A stretch of 16,375 nucleotides of DNA from SVFI01 sp045588655 (lineage in GTDB: Bacteria; Bacillota; Clostridia; Lachnospirales; Lachnospiraceae). Shown one piece after another: positions 8,026 through 14,638 of this stretch. Within the stretch, counting starts at the first letter, position 1. The number at the start of each line of letters is the position of its first letter. Below the pieces are notes generated by a model. The model saw only the letters and a list, made by a program, of their open reading frames with translations, had not been told where the DNA came from and made no database searches. Position numbers and translations under genes: made by a program. Where the stretch lies: contig JAZNEP010000062.1 in NCBI GenBank assembly GCA_045588655.1, forward strand, positions 1 to 16,375, written 5' to 3'.

Positions 8026-8239
8026 GTAGCTGGTTTTGTAGTCAAAGAAGACGATAGATCGTTGCAATTCCCACTTTGCAACCTAAGAATTATAATGAGC
8101 CGAAATTTATGTAAAAAGCAGGCCGGAAACATTCTATGTTTCCGGCCTAATACATAAATTTCGGCTCAAATAATTCGAAAGGTTGCTGCATAGGGAATTG
8201 CAACACTCTACCGTCTTCTTTGTATATAAAGTCAGCACA
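8026..8239. repeat. About 214-bp imperfect palindrome (MITE-like)
   Basis: Nearly the whole gap behind dnaB is one large inverted repeat. The 5' arm (about 8026-8113) and 3' arm (about 8151-8239) match with small mismatches and indels. Perfect blocks are CAAAGAAGAC (8043-8052) with GTCTTCTTTG (8213-8222), GTTGCAATTCCC (8061-8072) with GGGAATTGCAAC (8193-8204), and a 17-bp block (8097-8113 with 8151-8167). As RNA it would fold into a single arm of about 90 pairs. No open frame is evident inside. It could be a miniature inverted-repeat element, a decayed insertion or a structured 3' end of the dnaB operon. The outer borders are by eye. Confidence 0.75.
8097..8167. terminator. Core hairpin of palindrome, possible terminator
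   Basis: The centre of the palindrome is a double hairpin. The outer 17-bp perfect stem (8097-8113 with 8151-8167) encloses an inner 12-bp perfect stem GGCCGGAAACAT/ATGTTTCCGGCC (8121-8132 with 8136-8147) with a three-base loop. On the minus strand the inner stem is followed by TGCTTTTTA, so it could stop minus-strand transcription; on the plus strand no T-run follows, though it may still end or protect the dnaB mRNA. Confidence 0.55.
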
Positions 8240-8279
8240 GTTCGTCGGTAGAGTGGCTTGTATGAGGAGTGATTTGCAA

Positions 8280-8309
8280 TTGACGTTAATATGCAATATT
8301 ATGTATAAT
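8280..8309 (+). promoter_or_regulatory. Promoter of CAP-domain gene
   Basis: TTGACG (8280-8285), an 18-base spacer and a perfect TATAAT (8304-8309) form a strong housekeeping promoter just outside the palindrome. The transcript start near 8316 gives a 5' untranslated region of about 88 bases before the ATG at 8404. Confidence 0.75.
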
Positions 8310-8403
8310 TTTCCTAACAGTAACGCATGCGAGTATGTAATCGGTGGATTATTTTTCAAACGTGTATGATTATAGTTTCAATTTTAAGAAAGAAGGGGTT
8401 GCT

Positions 8404-10143
8404 ATGATGAAAAGTGATAATCAAAAAGTCGTTATGAAAAGCAAATTATTATTGTTTGTCGGAATGTTAGTGTTACTGTTTATGATGGATGTGATGGCAG
8501 TGGATGCTAAAAGTATTACTGTGGATGAGGAAGAAATAGTAAATGCCGGTTTTGCATCGGATAAGATAACTTTGACGGTAGAAGTTACATATGGGCAGAC
8601 GGAAGCAAGAGAAATGCTGGGTATGATAAATGAATTTCGTCAAGGTGATGAAGCATGGGCATGGAATCAAGATAATACAACGAAGATAGTGTACTCTGAT
8701 TTAGGAGAATTGACATATGATTATAATTTGGAAAAAATAGCAATGCAGAGGGCAGCAGAAATAGCGTTCAATTGGAATCATACGCGTTCGGATGGAAATG
8801 ACATATCTTCTATGTTTAATGGGTACAGGGGATATGGAGAAAATATTGCTGCAGGCATGGGACCAACCATGGATACTGCATTAGAAGCATTTACATCATG
8901 GAGAGAAGAGGATGAAGATTATGACGGACAATGTCACCGCAGAAGTATGTTACAAAGGAATGCAACGTCAGTTGGAATCGGACATGTTATTTATGATGGA
9001 AATCACTATTGGGTGATGGAATTGGGATATCCATCTTCAGGTGCAACTCCTACGATAGCAAATGATACAAAAACGCTAGTTCAAGTTGATTTTCTGTCTA
9101 CAAATATGGATAGTGTGAGTTTATATGTGGGACAGCCTTTATTGTTGCTTCAGATGTATAGTGAATCGGATAATAAAGGAGTAAGTATACCGGAAGTCGA
9201 TGTAAGAATAACGACAACTACACAACCATTTCCGGCGCAGTGGTGCACGTTACCTATTCATGTGGAGCAGGAGTGGGTGAGCGAAGATCCTTCTATTATA
9301 AAAGTGGAGGATAATATATTATATCCACAAGAAGCCGGAACTACTACAATTCAAACAACTATTTTGGGAAAAAAGGTAACGGTAAACGTTGTGGTAGAAA
9401 AGGTTTCGTCATCGGATGATTCGGATGAACCAAGTGTCCCGGATGATTCGAGTACACCGAGCGAGCCAAGTGTCCCGGATGATCCGAGTACACCGAGCGA
9501 TCCAAGTACACCAAGCGATCCGAGTACACCAAGCGATCCGAGCACACCAAGCCAGCCAAGTGCCCCGGATGATTCGAGTACGCCGAGCCAGCCAAGTAAC
9601 TCAGGAGATTCAAATATGCCAAGTAACCCAAGCGTACCGAGCAATTCGGGAACATCGGGCGCCCCGGGTACTCCAAGTACATCAAATCCGGATAGTGGAG
9701 TAAAGGCCCCTCCGGCTGTGGGAACCGTAGTTATATACGGCGATCTTAAGTATAAGGTCATGAAAAACGGTGAAGGCGGTTACATGCAATGTATTGGACC
9801 GGTAAGCAAAAATATAAAAAAAGCAACGATAAAGAGCACCATTTCTGTGGGTTCATATAAATATCCGGTATACCAGATAAAGAGCAGAGCATTTAAAAAT
9901 TGCAAGAAGCTTGAAAAAATTGTAATCGGAAAAAATATGAAAAAAATCGAGTTAGGTGCATTCTATGGATGTAAGAAGTTAAAATCATTGACAATTCAAA
10001 GTGAAAAACTGACTGCTGTTGATTCGAAAGCGTTTAAGGGGATTTATAGTAAAGTAAAAATTAAAGTGCCGAGTAGTAAGAAGTCAAAGTATAAAAAGTT
10101 TTTGAAGAAGGCTGGTGTAAAATCATCGGCGAAATATAAATAG
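8404..10143 (+). CDS. Secreted CAP-domain protein with repeat linker and LRR tail
   Basis: A 579-residue secreted protein. A signal peptide (basic start, hydrophobic core about residues 14-30, likely cut near AVDA-KS) precedes a CAP/SCP domain (about 70-208). The CAP tetrad pattern is visible: H126 in NHTRS, E146 in GENIA, H178 in CHRRSML, and the HYWVMELG strand. A small beta-rich region follows, then a low-complexity Pro/Ser/Thr/Asp linker (about 338-432), and a C-terminal BspA-like leucine-rich region with two AFKNCKKLE / AFYGCKKLK units, ending in a Lys-rich tail. CAP proteins of bacteria are mostly of unknown function; this form suggests a surface protein with a stalk and a binding tail. 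The ATG at 8404 follows an AAGGGG site (8393-8398); an in-frame GTG at 8344 lacks one. No sortase motif is present, so the LRR or Lys-rich end may attach it to the wall. Confidence 0.88.
   Translation: MMKSDNQKVVMKSKLLLFVGMLVLLFMMDVMAVDAKSITVDEEEIVNAGFASDKITLTVEVTYGQTEAREMLGMINEFRQGDEAWAWNQDNTTKIVYSDLGELTYDYNLEKIAMQRAAEIAFNWNHTRSDGNDISSMFNGYRGYGENIAAGMGPTMDTALEAFTSWREEDEDYDGQCHRRSMLQRNATSVGIGHVIYDGNHYWVMELGYPSSGATPTIANDTKTLVQVDFLSTNMDSVSLYVGQPLLLLQMYSESDNKGVSIPEVDVRITTTTQPFPAQWCTLPIHVEQEWVSEDPSIIKVEDNILYPQEAGTTTIQTTILGKKVTVNVVVEKVSSSDDSDEPSVPDDSSTPSEPSVPDDPSTPSDPSTPSDPSTPSDPSTPSQPSAPDDSSTPSQPSNSGDSNMPSNPSVPSNSGTSGAPGTPSTSNPDSGVKAPPAVGTVVIYGDLKYKVMKNGEGGYMQCIGPVSKNIKKATIKSTISVGSYKYPVYQIKSRAFKNCKKLEKIVIGKNMKKIELGAFYGCKKLKSLTIQSEKLTAVDSKAFKGIYSKVKIKVPSSKKSKYKKFLKKAGVKSSAKYK
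9421..9640 (+). repeat. In-frame 18-bp tandem repeat (DPSTPS linker)
   Basis: The linker of the CAP protein is built from an 18-bp unit encoding D-P-S-T-P-S. Four near-identical copies run from about 9480 to 9551, flanked by variants with PSVPDDSSTPS and QPS. Because the unit is a multiple of three, slippage would change stalk length without breaking the frame. The composition suits an extended, possibly glycosylated, wall-spanning segment. Confidence 0.85.
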
Positions 10144-10251
10144 CAGAAGCCAATTGGAAAGTTTGTTTTATACACAAATGGAGATAAAGGTGGTTCCTGG
10201 GAATGGAAGGTGCTTCTGAAGTATTTCTAAGAAACAATGCGGTAAAATTAA

Positions 10252-10277
10252 AATCCCGGACCAAAAGGTCCGGGATT
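10252..10277. terminator. Bidirectional terminator between convergent genes
   Basis: A perfect 11-bp GC-rich stem, AATCCCGGACC (10252-10262) with GGTCCGGGATT (10267-10277), and an AAAA loop. On the minus strand it is followed by TTAATTTTACC, and on the plus strand by CTTAATG. It lies between the CAP gene and the convergent ferredoxin gene and probably serves both; it looks better for the ferredoxin side. Confidence 0.88.
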
Positions 10278-10299
10278 CTTAATGTCATATAGCTTCGAA

Positions 10300-10470
10300 T
10301 TAAGCTTCTGCGATAGCGCCTGTTGGGCAAGCACCTTCACAAGCTCCACAATCGATACATGTTGCTTCATCGATTTCGAATTTACCATCTCCCATGCTGA
10401 TAGCGCCTACTGGGCAAGTACCCTCACAAGCACCACAAGCTACACATGCGTCAGAAATTTTACGTGCCAT
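10300..10470 (-). CDS. 2[4Fe-4S] ferredoxin
   Basis: A 56-residue clostridial-type ferredoxin, a low-potential electron carrier of the anaerobic cytoplasm. Two CxxCxxCxxxCP motifs are intact: CVACGACEGTCPVGAI and CIDCGACEGACPTGAI. Each supplies three cysteines to one cluster and its final cysteine to the other, the usual crossed arrangement. The ATG at 10470 follows AAGGAGG at the normal distance; an upstream in-frame extension to 10560 is hydrophobic, unlike the family, and has no such site. Normal clostridial ferredoxins are about 55 residues, so the length fits. It has its own promoter but lies directly downstream of pflA on the same strand with no terminator between. It is therefore a plausible electron donor for that radical-SAM activase, though ferredoxins serve many partners. 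Confidence 0.96.
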   Translation of the reverse strand: MARKISDACVACGACEGTCPVGAISMGDGKFEIDEATCIDCGACEGACPTGAIAEA

Positions 10471-10505
10471 GTCATTATCCTCCTTAAAAGTAATTATCCT
10501 ATAGA

Positions 10506-10525
10506 ATTGATATTTTTCTATCAAT
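10506..10525 (-). other. 5' end hairpin of ferredoxin mRNA
   Basis: ATTGATA (10506-10512) pairs with TATCAAT (10519-10525) around a six-base loop. The predicted transcript start of the ferredoxin promoter is near 10525, so this stem would sit exactly at the 5' end of the mRNA, where such hairpins commonly slow decay. Confidence 0.45.
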
Positions 10526-10531
10526 ATCACT

Positions 10532-10560
10532 ATTATATAAAATATGACAAAGAAAAACAA
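10532..10560 (-). promoter_or_regulatory. Ferredoxin promoter
   Basis: On the minus strand, TTGTTT (10555-10560), a 17-base spacer and a perfect TATAAT (10532-10537) form a good housekeeping promoter in the gap between pflA and the ferredoxin gene, so the ferredoxin can be expressed independently of pflA. Confidence 0.7.
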
Positions 10561-10569
10561 GAGTATTGC

Positions 10570-11331
10570 TTATTTATTTTCTTCCATTTCTGCCCTGATT
10601 TTCCGTATGCCATCCAAGATAACTTTCTTCTTATCAACAATCTTGGATTTATCCATAGGTGGAGTGTCTTTTAATGGATAGGTTAAGCCAAGCTGCTCAT
10701 ATTTAGATTCCCCCATGGTGTGATATGGGAGAACATCCAGAGCCTTTAAGTTTTTGAAGCGACCAATATAGTACCCTAGGTCAAAGAGATATTTATCATC
10801 ATCTGTCAGGCCGGGAACGACAACATGTCGAATCCACATTGGTACGTTTTTTTCATTTAGGTAGGCAGCAAAAGCCAGAATACCGTCATTTGGTTGCTGT
10901 GTCAAATCTTTGTGCTTTGCAGGATCAATATGCTTGATATCAAGCATAACAAGATCAGTTAGAGTCATAAGCTGATCCAATTTTGCGATATATTCGGTAT
11001 TATCCGGATGGTAAGTGATTCCGGAAGTGTCGATACAGGTATGGACGTCCTGTTTTTTGGCTTCTGAAAAGAGCTCAATCAGGAAATCGACCTGCAGAAG
11101 TGGTTCACCACCGGTAACAGTAATGCCGCCACCATTATAAAATGCTTTGTTTCGTTCGTATTGTGCCATGATTTCAGAAACTTCCATTACAGTACCGCCA
11201 TTTACAGGCCAGGTGTCAGGGTTGTGGCAGTAAGCACAGCGCATAGGACAGCCCTGCACAAAGACAACAAAACGTGTTCCAGGGCCGTCTACAGTTCCGA
11301 ATGTTTCTATGGAATGAATTCTTCCGCTCAT
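10570..11331 (-). CDS. pflA: Pyruvate formate-lyase activating enzyme
   Basis: A 253-residue radical-SAM enzyme that reductively cleaves S-adenosylmethionine and abstracts a hydrogen from the PFL glycine, creating the stable glycyl radical. The cluster motif CxxxCxxC is C28, C32, C35 (CPMRCAYCHNPDTW), followed by the SAM-binding TGGEPLLQ (73-80) and later DIKH and VPGLTDD segments. The length matches classical PflA, without the extra ferredoxin insert seen in activases of other glycyl radical enzymes. The start MSGRIHSIETFGTVDGPG is typical. A GAGG site lies about nine bases upstream of the ATG. Its substrate would be the separate glycyl radical domain at 14639-14884. Unlike the common pflB-pflA pair, a 2.8-kb xylanase gene lies between them. 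A C-terminal Lys/Glu tail is ordinary. Confidence 0.95.
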   Translation of the reverse strand: MSGRIHSIETFGTVDGPGTRFVVFVQGCPMRCAYCHNPDTWPVNGGTVMEVSEIMAQYERNKAFYNGGGITVTGGEPLLQVDFLIELFSEAKKQDVHTCIDTSGITYHPDNTEYIAKLDQLMTLTDLVMLDIKHIDPAKHKDLTQQPNDGILAFAAYLNEKNVPMWIRHVVVPGLTDDDKYLFDLGYYIGRFKNLKALDVLPYHTMGESKYEQLGLTYPLKDTPPMDKSKIVDKKKVILDGIRKIRAEMEENK

Positions 11332-11398
11332 ATAGATATACCTCGTTCATTTTCTGATTCGTGTGACGATAGAAATAAGAGAGTAGTGTCACTCCATG

Positions 11399-11407
11399 AT
11401 TATAACA
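11399..11407 (-). promoter_or_regulatory. pflA promoter, extended -10
   Basis: On the minus strand TGTTATAAT is a perfect extended -10 element (TATAAT at 11399-11404, TG at 11406-11407), identical in form to the one before gdpP. No convincing -35 is present. The predicted start near 11392 coincides with a five-bp hairpin, GTGAC/GTCAC (11388-11392 with 11363-11367), at the mRNA 5' end. Confidence 0.6.
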
Positions 11408-11454
11408 TATGGCGAAGCAATATTATAGTATTTTAATGCTTCTACGAAAAAAAG

Positions 11455-11485
11455 AAAGGCTACACCGCGATCGGATGTAGCCTTT
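11455..11485 (-). terminator. Terminator behind the xylanase gene
   Basis: A ten-bp stem AAAGGCTACA/TGTAGCCTTT (11455-11464 with 11476-11485), extended by CCG/CGG inside, is followed on the minus strand by CTTTTTTTCG. It is a good intrinsic terminator 24 bases after the xylanase stop and separates that gene from pflA. Confidence 0.9.
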
Positions 11486-11508
11486 ATGCTTATTAAGTAG
11501 CTCAATAT

Positions 11509-14313
11509 TTAGTTATAAGCGTTTGACCAAATTTTGTATTCCTGATTTGGATTGATACCTTTGTACTCAAACAACTGGCTCATAGTAACAAATGTATAAC
11601 CCTGATTCTTTAATCCTTCGATGATACCAGGTAAAGCTTGAACTGTCTGGCTGTTACCCTGGAAATCATGCATTAAGATGATAGAACCGTCAGAAACATT
11701 GTTAAGTACATTGCTTGTTCTCTGGGAAGCAGATACGTTAGAGTCGTAATCTTTGCTGTCAATACCCTGGATAAACGGTAAATCAATGTTCTGATACATT
11801 GTATTGCTTGTTGCTAAGTAAGGTGGTCTGAAGAATTTAACATCAACGCCAACTGTATTCTTGATAGCAGAAGATGTCCATTCAATCTGATTTCTAACAT
11901 CATTTGCGCTCATGTTACTCATATCTTCGTGAGTATAAGAGTGATTTGCAAGTTCGCAACCCATCTCTACCTGACGCTGCATAATAGACATTGTATCGCT
12001 GTTTACCTGCTGTCCGATGAGGAAGAATGTAGCAACAACATCATAGCGATCTAAGATATCCAAAACTTCACTTGTTGTAGAAGAAGGGCCATCATCAAAT
12101 GAAAGAGCAACCATCTTCGAAGAAGGATTAATAGTTACATTGCCATTGTTATTGTTGTTGTTATTTCCGCCTGTACTTCCAGCTGCGCTGATTGTAAGTT
12201 TGTCAAGGTAAGCATCCCAGCTACCGTCATCAGCAGTAACTTTCAGCTCAATCTTCTGATTACCTGTGCCATGAGATACGTTTTCGATGGTGTAGTTAGC
12301 AACATTAGCATCACCGAAGTAGAAAGTACCTTTGTTCTGGCCACCGATAAACAAGTCAACTCTTGCCATAGAGTCGCCATTAGAAGCACCTGTTAAAGTA
12401 AAGTTGTGAGTACCGCTTGTGAAGTTCTGTGTATAAGAAACAGATTCATCATTTGCGTATAAAGCAACTCCGCTGAAAGGAGAGTTTACAGTACCAGCAT
12501 ACTGACCGGTAATAGTCATGCTTTCACATTCCTTGCTGGAATCAGAAGAAACATTACCGCTGTTGTTATTGTTATTGTTGTTGTTGTTATTGTTGTTGTT
12601 ATTGTTGTTATTGTTGTTGTTGTTATTGTTATTGTTGTTATTGTTGTTGTTGTTGTTGTTATTATTATTATTATTGTTTCCTGAGCTTACGCCATCACCT
12701 GTGATGGTGAGTTTGTCAAGATAAGCATCCCAGCTACCGTCATCAGCAGTAACTTTTAGTTCGATTTTCTGATTACCTGTGCCGTGAGATACGTTTTCGA
12801 TGGTGTAGTTAGCAACATTAGCATCACCGAAATAGAAAGTACCTTTGTTCTGGCCACCGATAAGCAAGTCAACTCTTGCCATAGAGTCGCCGTTAGAAGC
12901 ACCTGTTAAGGTAAAGCTGTGAGTACCGCTTGTGAAGTTCTGTGTATAAGAAACAGATTCATCGTTTGCGTATAAAGCAACTCCGCTGAAAGGAGAGCTA
13001 ACAGTGCCCGCGTACTGACCGCTGATGGTCATGTTCTCGCATTCCATGCTGGAACCGGAAGAAACATTACCGCTGTTGTTATTATTATTGTTATTGTTGT
13101 TGTTATTGTTGTTGTTATTGTTGTTGTTATTGTTGTTGTTATTGTTGTTGTTTCCTGATCCAACACCGTTTCCACCGATGATTAACTGATCAAGATAAGC
13201 GTCCCAGTTTCCATCGTCAGCAGTAACTTTCAATTCGATCTTCTGGTTTCCTGTACCATGAGACACGTTTTTAATTGTGTACTCTGCATGGTTTGAATCA
13301 CCGAAGTAGAAAGTACCTTTGTTCTGACCGCCGATATAAAGATCAACCTGGGCCATGTTAGAGCCGTTAGATGCTCCGCTTAATGTGAAATCATGAGTAC
13401 CGCTTGTGAAATTCTGTGTAAAAGATACAGATTCATCGTTTGCGTACAAAGCAACGCCATCGAATGGTGATGAGATAGTACCTGCATACTGACCATTGAT
13501 TGTCATGCTTTCACACTGTACTTTTGTTCCCTGTGCGGTACCAGGAGCTGCACTATTGCTGTTGTCTGAGCTTCCTGATCCGGAGTTAGAACCTGAACCT
13601 GAGCTGATGCTTCCGCCTACTTTAATGTCGTTCTTGTAAACGTCTGCCCAACCGTTACTCTGATAACCTTCTACGTTTAATGCTGCTTCGTAGAGTTTAC
13701 CCATTTTCATTCCCATGCTTTCCCAAGCCTGGAAATGCTGTGATACAGAAATTGTACCACTTGTTCTCTTGGAAGTACGTACGCTCCAATACTGCTGGAA
13801 TGTAGTATCTCCATCGATAGATGGCTGATTTACACGTGTGGTTTCGTAAACGTCATAAGTTCCGCCATCAACAGTAATTGTTCCTTTAGATGTTGCCCCT
13901 GGTGGACGCCATGTACCCCAACTCTCTACGATGTAGTACTCTACAAGTGGATCTCTCGTCCATCCATATACACATAAATAAGAGTTTCCGTCAGGCTGAT
14001 AGTCTACGCCGAAATCAATCGAAATGTTTCCGATCTGCTGATATGTCTTGGTGCAATCGAATTTTTTGCCTTTTCTGAAAAGAGCATTTCCGATGTCCTG
14101 CCACCAGCATTCAAAATTTCCGCCCCCCTTGGTGGTCATGCTGGTACTACCATAATCCTTCCATAACTCGTAATCATATCCGTCTTCATTCCCCGTTGTG
14201 TTGTCGTAAAAAGTCTGGGCTGCTTGTACGCTCATAGCAGGTACAATAAGCTGCAGACATAAAGCTAATGTCAACACGATAGCTTTTATTCTGTTTTTGG
14301 TTTTTGGTTTCAT
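11509..14313 (-). CDS. GH11 xylanase - 3x CBM36-like - CE4 acetylxylan esterase
   Basis: A 934-residue secreted multimodular enzyme for xylan. A signal peptide (1 to about 31, cut near VQA-AQ) precedes a GH11 endo-beta-1,4-xylanase domain (about 40-230) with nucleophile E125 in PLVEYYIVE and acid/base E215 in NVEGYQSNG. Three CBM36-like modules follow (about 266-380, 424-538, 595-709); this family binds xylan with calcium, and each copy holds GVALYAND, a GG(Q)NKGTFYF strand and TADDG-WDAYLD. The C-terminus (about 733-925) is a CE4/NodB deacetylase with D740-D741, H791/H795 (HSYTH), RPPY and LMHD motifs, here probably removing acetyl groups from xylan. Modules are joined by runs of 26, 39 and 7 Asn. 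The ATG is preceded by AAGGAGG, but 15 bases away, an unusually long spacing. GH11, CBM and NodB combinations are known from rumen Butyrivibrio relatives. CBM36 versus CBM60 is my recall only. Confidence 0.93.
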   Translation of the reverse strand: MKPKTKNRIKAIVLTLALCLQLIVPAMSVQAAQTFYDNTTGNEDGYDYELWKDYGSTSMTTKGGGNFECWWQDIGNALFRKGKKFDCTKTYQQIGNISIDFGVDYQPDGNSYLCVYGWTRDPLVEYYIVESWGTWRPPGATSKGTITVDGGTYDVYETTRVNQPSIDGDTTFQQYWSVRTSKRTSGTISVSQHFQAWESMGMKMGKLYEAALNVEGYQSNGWADVYKNDIKVGGSISSGSGSNSGSGSSDNSNSAAPGTAQGTKVQCESMTINGQYAGTISSPFDGVALYANDESVSFTQNFTSGTHDFTLSGASNGSNMAQVDLYIGGQNKGTFYFGDSNHAEYTIKNVSHGTGNQKIELKVTADDGNWDAYLDQLIIGGNGVGSGNNNNNNNNNNNNNNNNNNNNNNNNNNSGNVSSGSSMECENMTISGQYAGTVSSPFSGVALYANDESVSYTQNFTSGTHSFTLTGASNGDSMARVDLLIGGQNKGTFYFGDANVANYTIENVSHGTGNQKIELKVTADDGSWDAYLDKLTITGDGVSSGNNNNNNNNNNNNNNNNNNNNNNNNNNNNNNNNNNNNNNNSGNVSSDSSKECESMTITGQYAGTVNSPFSGVALYANDESVSYTQNFTSGTHNFTLTGASNGDSMARVDLFIGGQNKGTFYFGDANVANYTIENVSHGTGNQKIELKVTADDGSWDAYLDKLTISAAGSTGGNNNNNNNGNVTINPSSKMVALSFDDGPSSTTSEVLDILDRYDVVATFFLIGQQVNSDTMSIMQRQVEMGCELANHSYTHEDMSNMSANDVRNQIEWTSSAIKNTVGVDVKFFRPPYLATSNTMYQNIDLPFIQGIDSKDYDSNVSASQRTSNVLNNVSDGSIILMHDFQGNSQTVQALPGIIEGLKNQGYTFVTMSQLFEYKGINPNQEYKIWSNAYN
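12187..12531 (-). repeat. CBM module 3, near-copy of module 2
   Basis: The DNA encoding the third CBM36-like module (12187-12531) is almost identical over 345 bp to that for the second (12700-13044), offset by 513 bp. Only scattered, mostly silent changes are seen. The first module (13174-13518) is clearly related but more diverged. This indicates a recent internal duplication or gene conversion of the module with its linker. Confidence 0.88.
12562..12678 (-). repeat. Asn-codon tract, 39 residues
   Basis: A 117-bp uninterrupted run of AAC and AAT codons encodes 39 consecutive asparagines (residues 546-584) between CBM modules 2 and 3. On the plus strand it reads as mixed GTT/ATT triplets. 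The mixed codon use lowers but does not remove the chance of slippage, which would be in frame. Confidence 0.95.
13075..13152 (-). repeat. Asn-codon tract, 26 residues
   Basis: A 78-bp run of AAC and AAT codons encodes 26 asparagines (residues 388-413) between CBM modules 1 and 2. It has the same composition as the 39-codon tract and is flanked by the same SGNVSS segment, consistent with duplication of linker plus module. Confidence 0.95.
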
Positions 14314-14363
14314 AGTTTCTCTTTTTTGCCTCCTTCTCTTGAAACCCTCCCATATCCGTTAAC

Positions 14364-14391
14364 AGAATAACATAGATAAAATATTGTGTAA
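14364..14391 (-). promoter_or_regulatory. Candidate xylanase promoter
   Basis: On the minus strand TTACAC (14386-14391), a 16-base spacer and TATTCT (14364-14369) with an upstream TG form a plausible promoter about 50 bases before the ATG. The remaining part of the 325-base gap (14314-14638) holds AT-rich DNA without an open frame and, at its right end, the terminator of the PFL unit. Confidence 0.4.
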
Positions 14392-14571
14392 ATAACACAT
14401 AAGAAAGTCTTTATTTCTTGTGAATTGTGTTCAAAATTACGAAAAATTCGAATTAAAAAATTTGGTTATTATTCATAAAAACGGAAAAAGAATTGTGACA
14501 TTGTGTTAACATTGGGCATTTTGCACACGTGCACTTAAGAATGCAACAAGTTCTTTTCGATAAAGTAAAAA

Positions 14572-14617
14572 GGTGCCCCCTGCTGTGACTGTTATATAAG
14601 TCACAGCAGGGGGCACC
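14572..14617 (-). terminator. Strong terminator of the PFL unit
   Basis: A perfect 19-bp GC-rich stem (14572-14590 with 14599-14617) with an eight-base loop is followed on the minus strand by TTTTTACTTT. It lies 21 bases after the stop of the glycyl radical domain gene and should end the PFL transcript cleanly, isolating it from the xylanase gene. Confidence 0.95.
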
Positions 14618-14638
14618 CTAAAGTTCATATTGTTTAAA

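Noticed and set aside
9351..9761. Repetitive open frames overlapping the CAP protein linker on both strands
   Set aside because: They are by-products of the 18-bp repeat, which keeps other frames open; no ribosome sites and no sensible protein.
10144..10251. Possible small RNA or riboswitch behind the CAP gene
   Set aside because: Only a seven-bp CAGAAGC/GCTTCTG pairing across about 60 bases is seen; nothing matches a class I know, and it is best read as the 3' untranslated region before the terminator.
10506..10525. FNR-type operator in front of the ferredoxin (TTGAT...ATCAA)
   Set aside because: The half-sites are separated by eight bases instead of four and lie at the transcript start, so a 5' mRNA hairpin explains the symmetry better.
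10471..10560. Ferredoxin with a hydrophobic N-terminal extension (86 residues)
   Set aside because: The extension covers the ferredoxin promoter and 5' hairpin; the AAGGAGG just before the inner ATG fixes the 56-residue form.
12518..12724. Plus-strand frame with a long poly-leucine run
   Set aside because: It is the antisense reading of the Asn-codon tract of the xylanase gene and has no ribosome site.
12562..13152. CRISPR-like array from regularly repeated DNA
   Set aside because: The repeats are codon runs and duplicated protein modules in one frame, with no short direct repeats separated by unique spacers.
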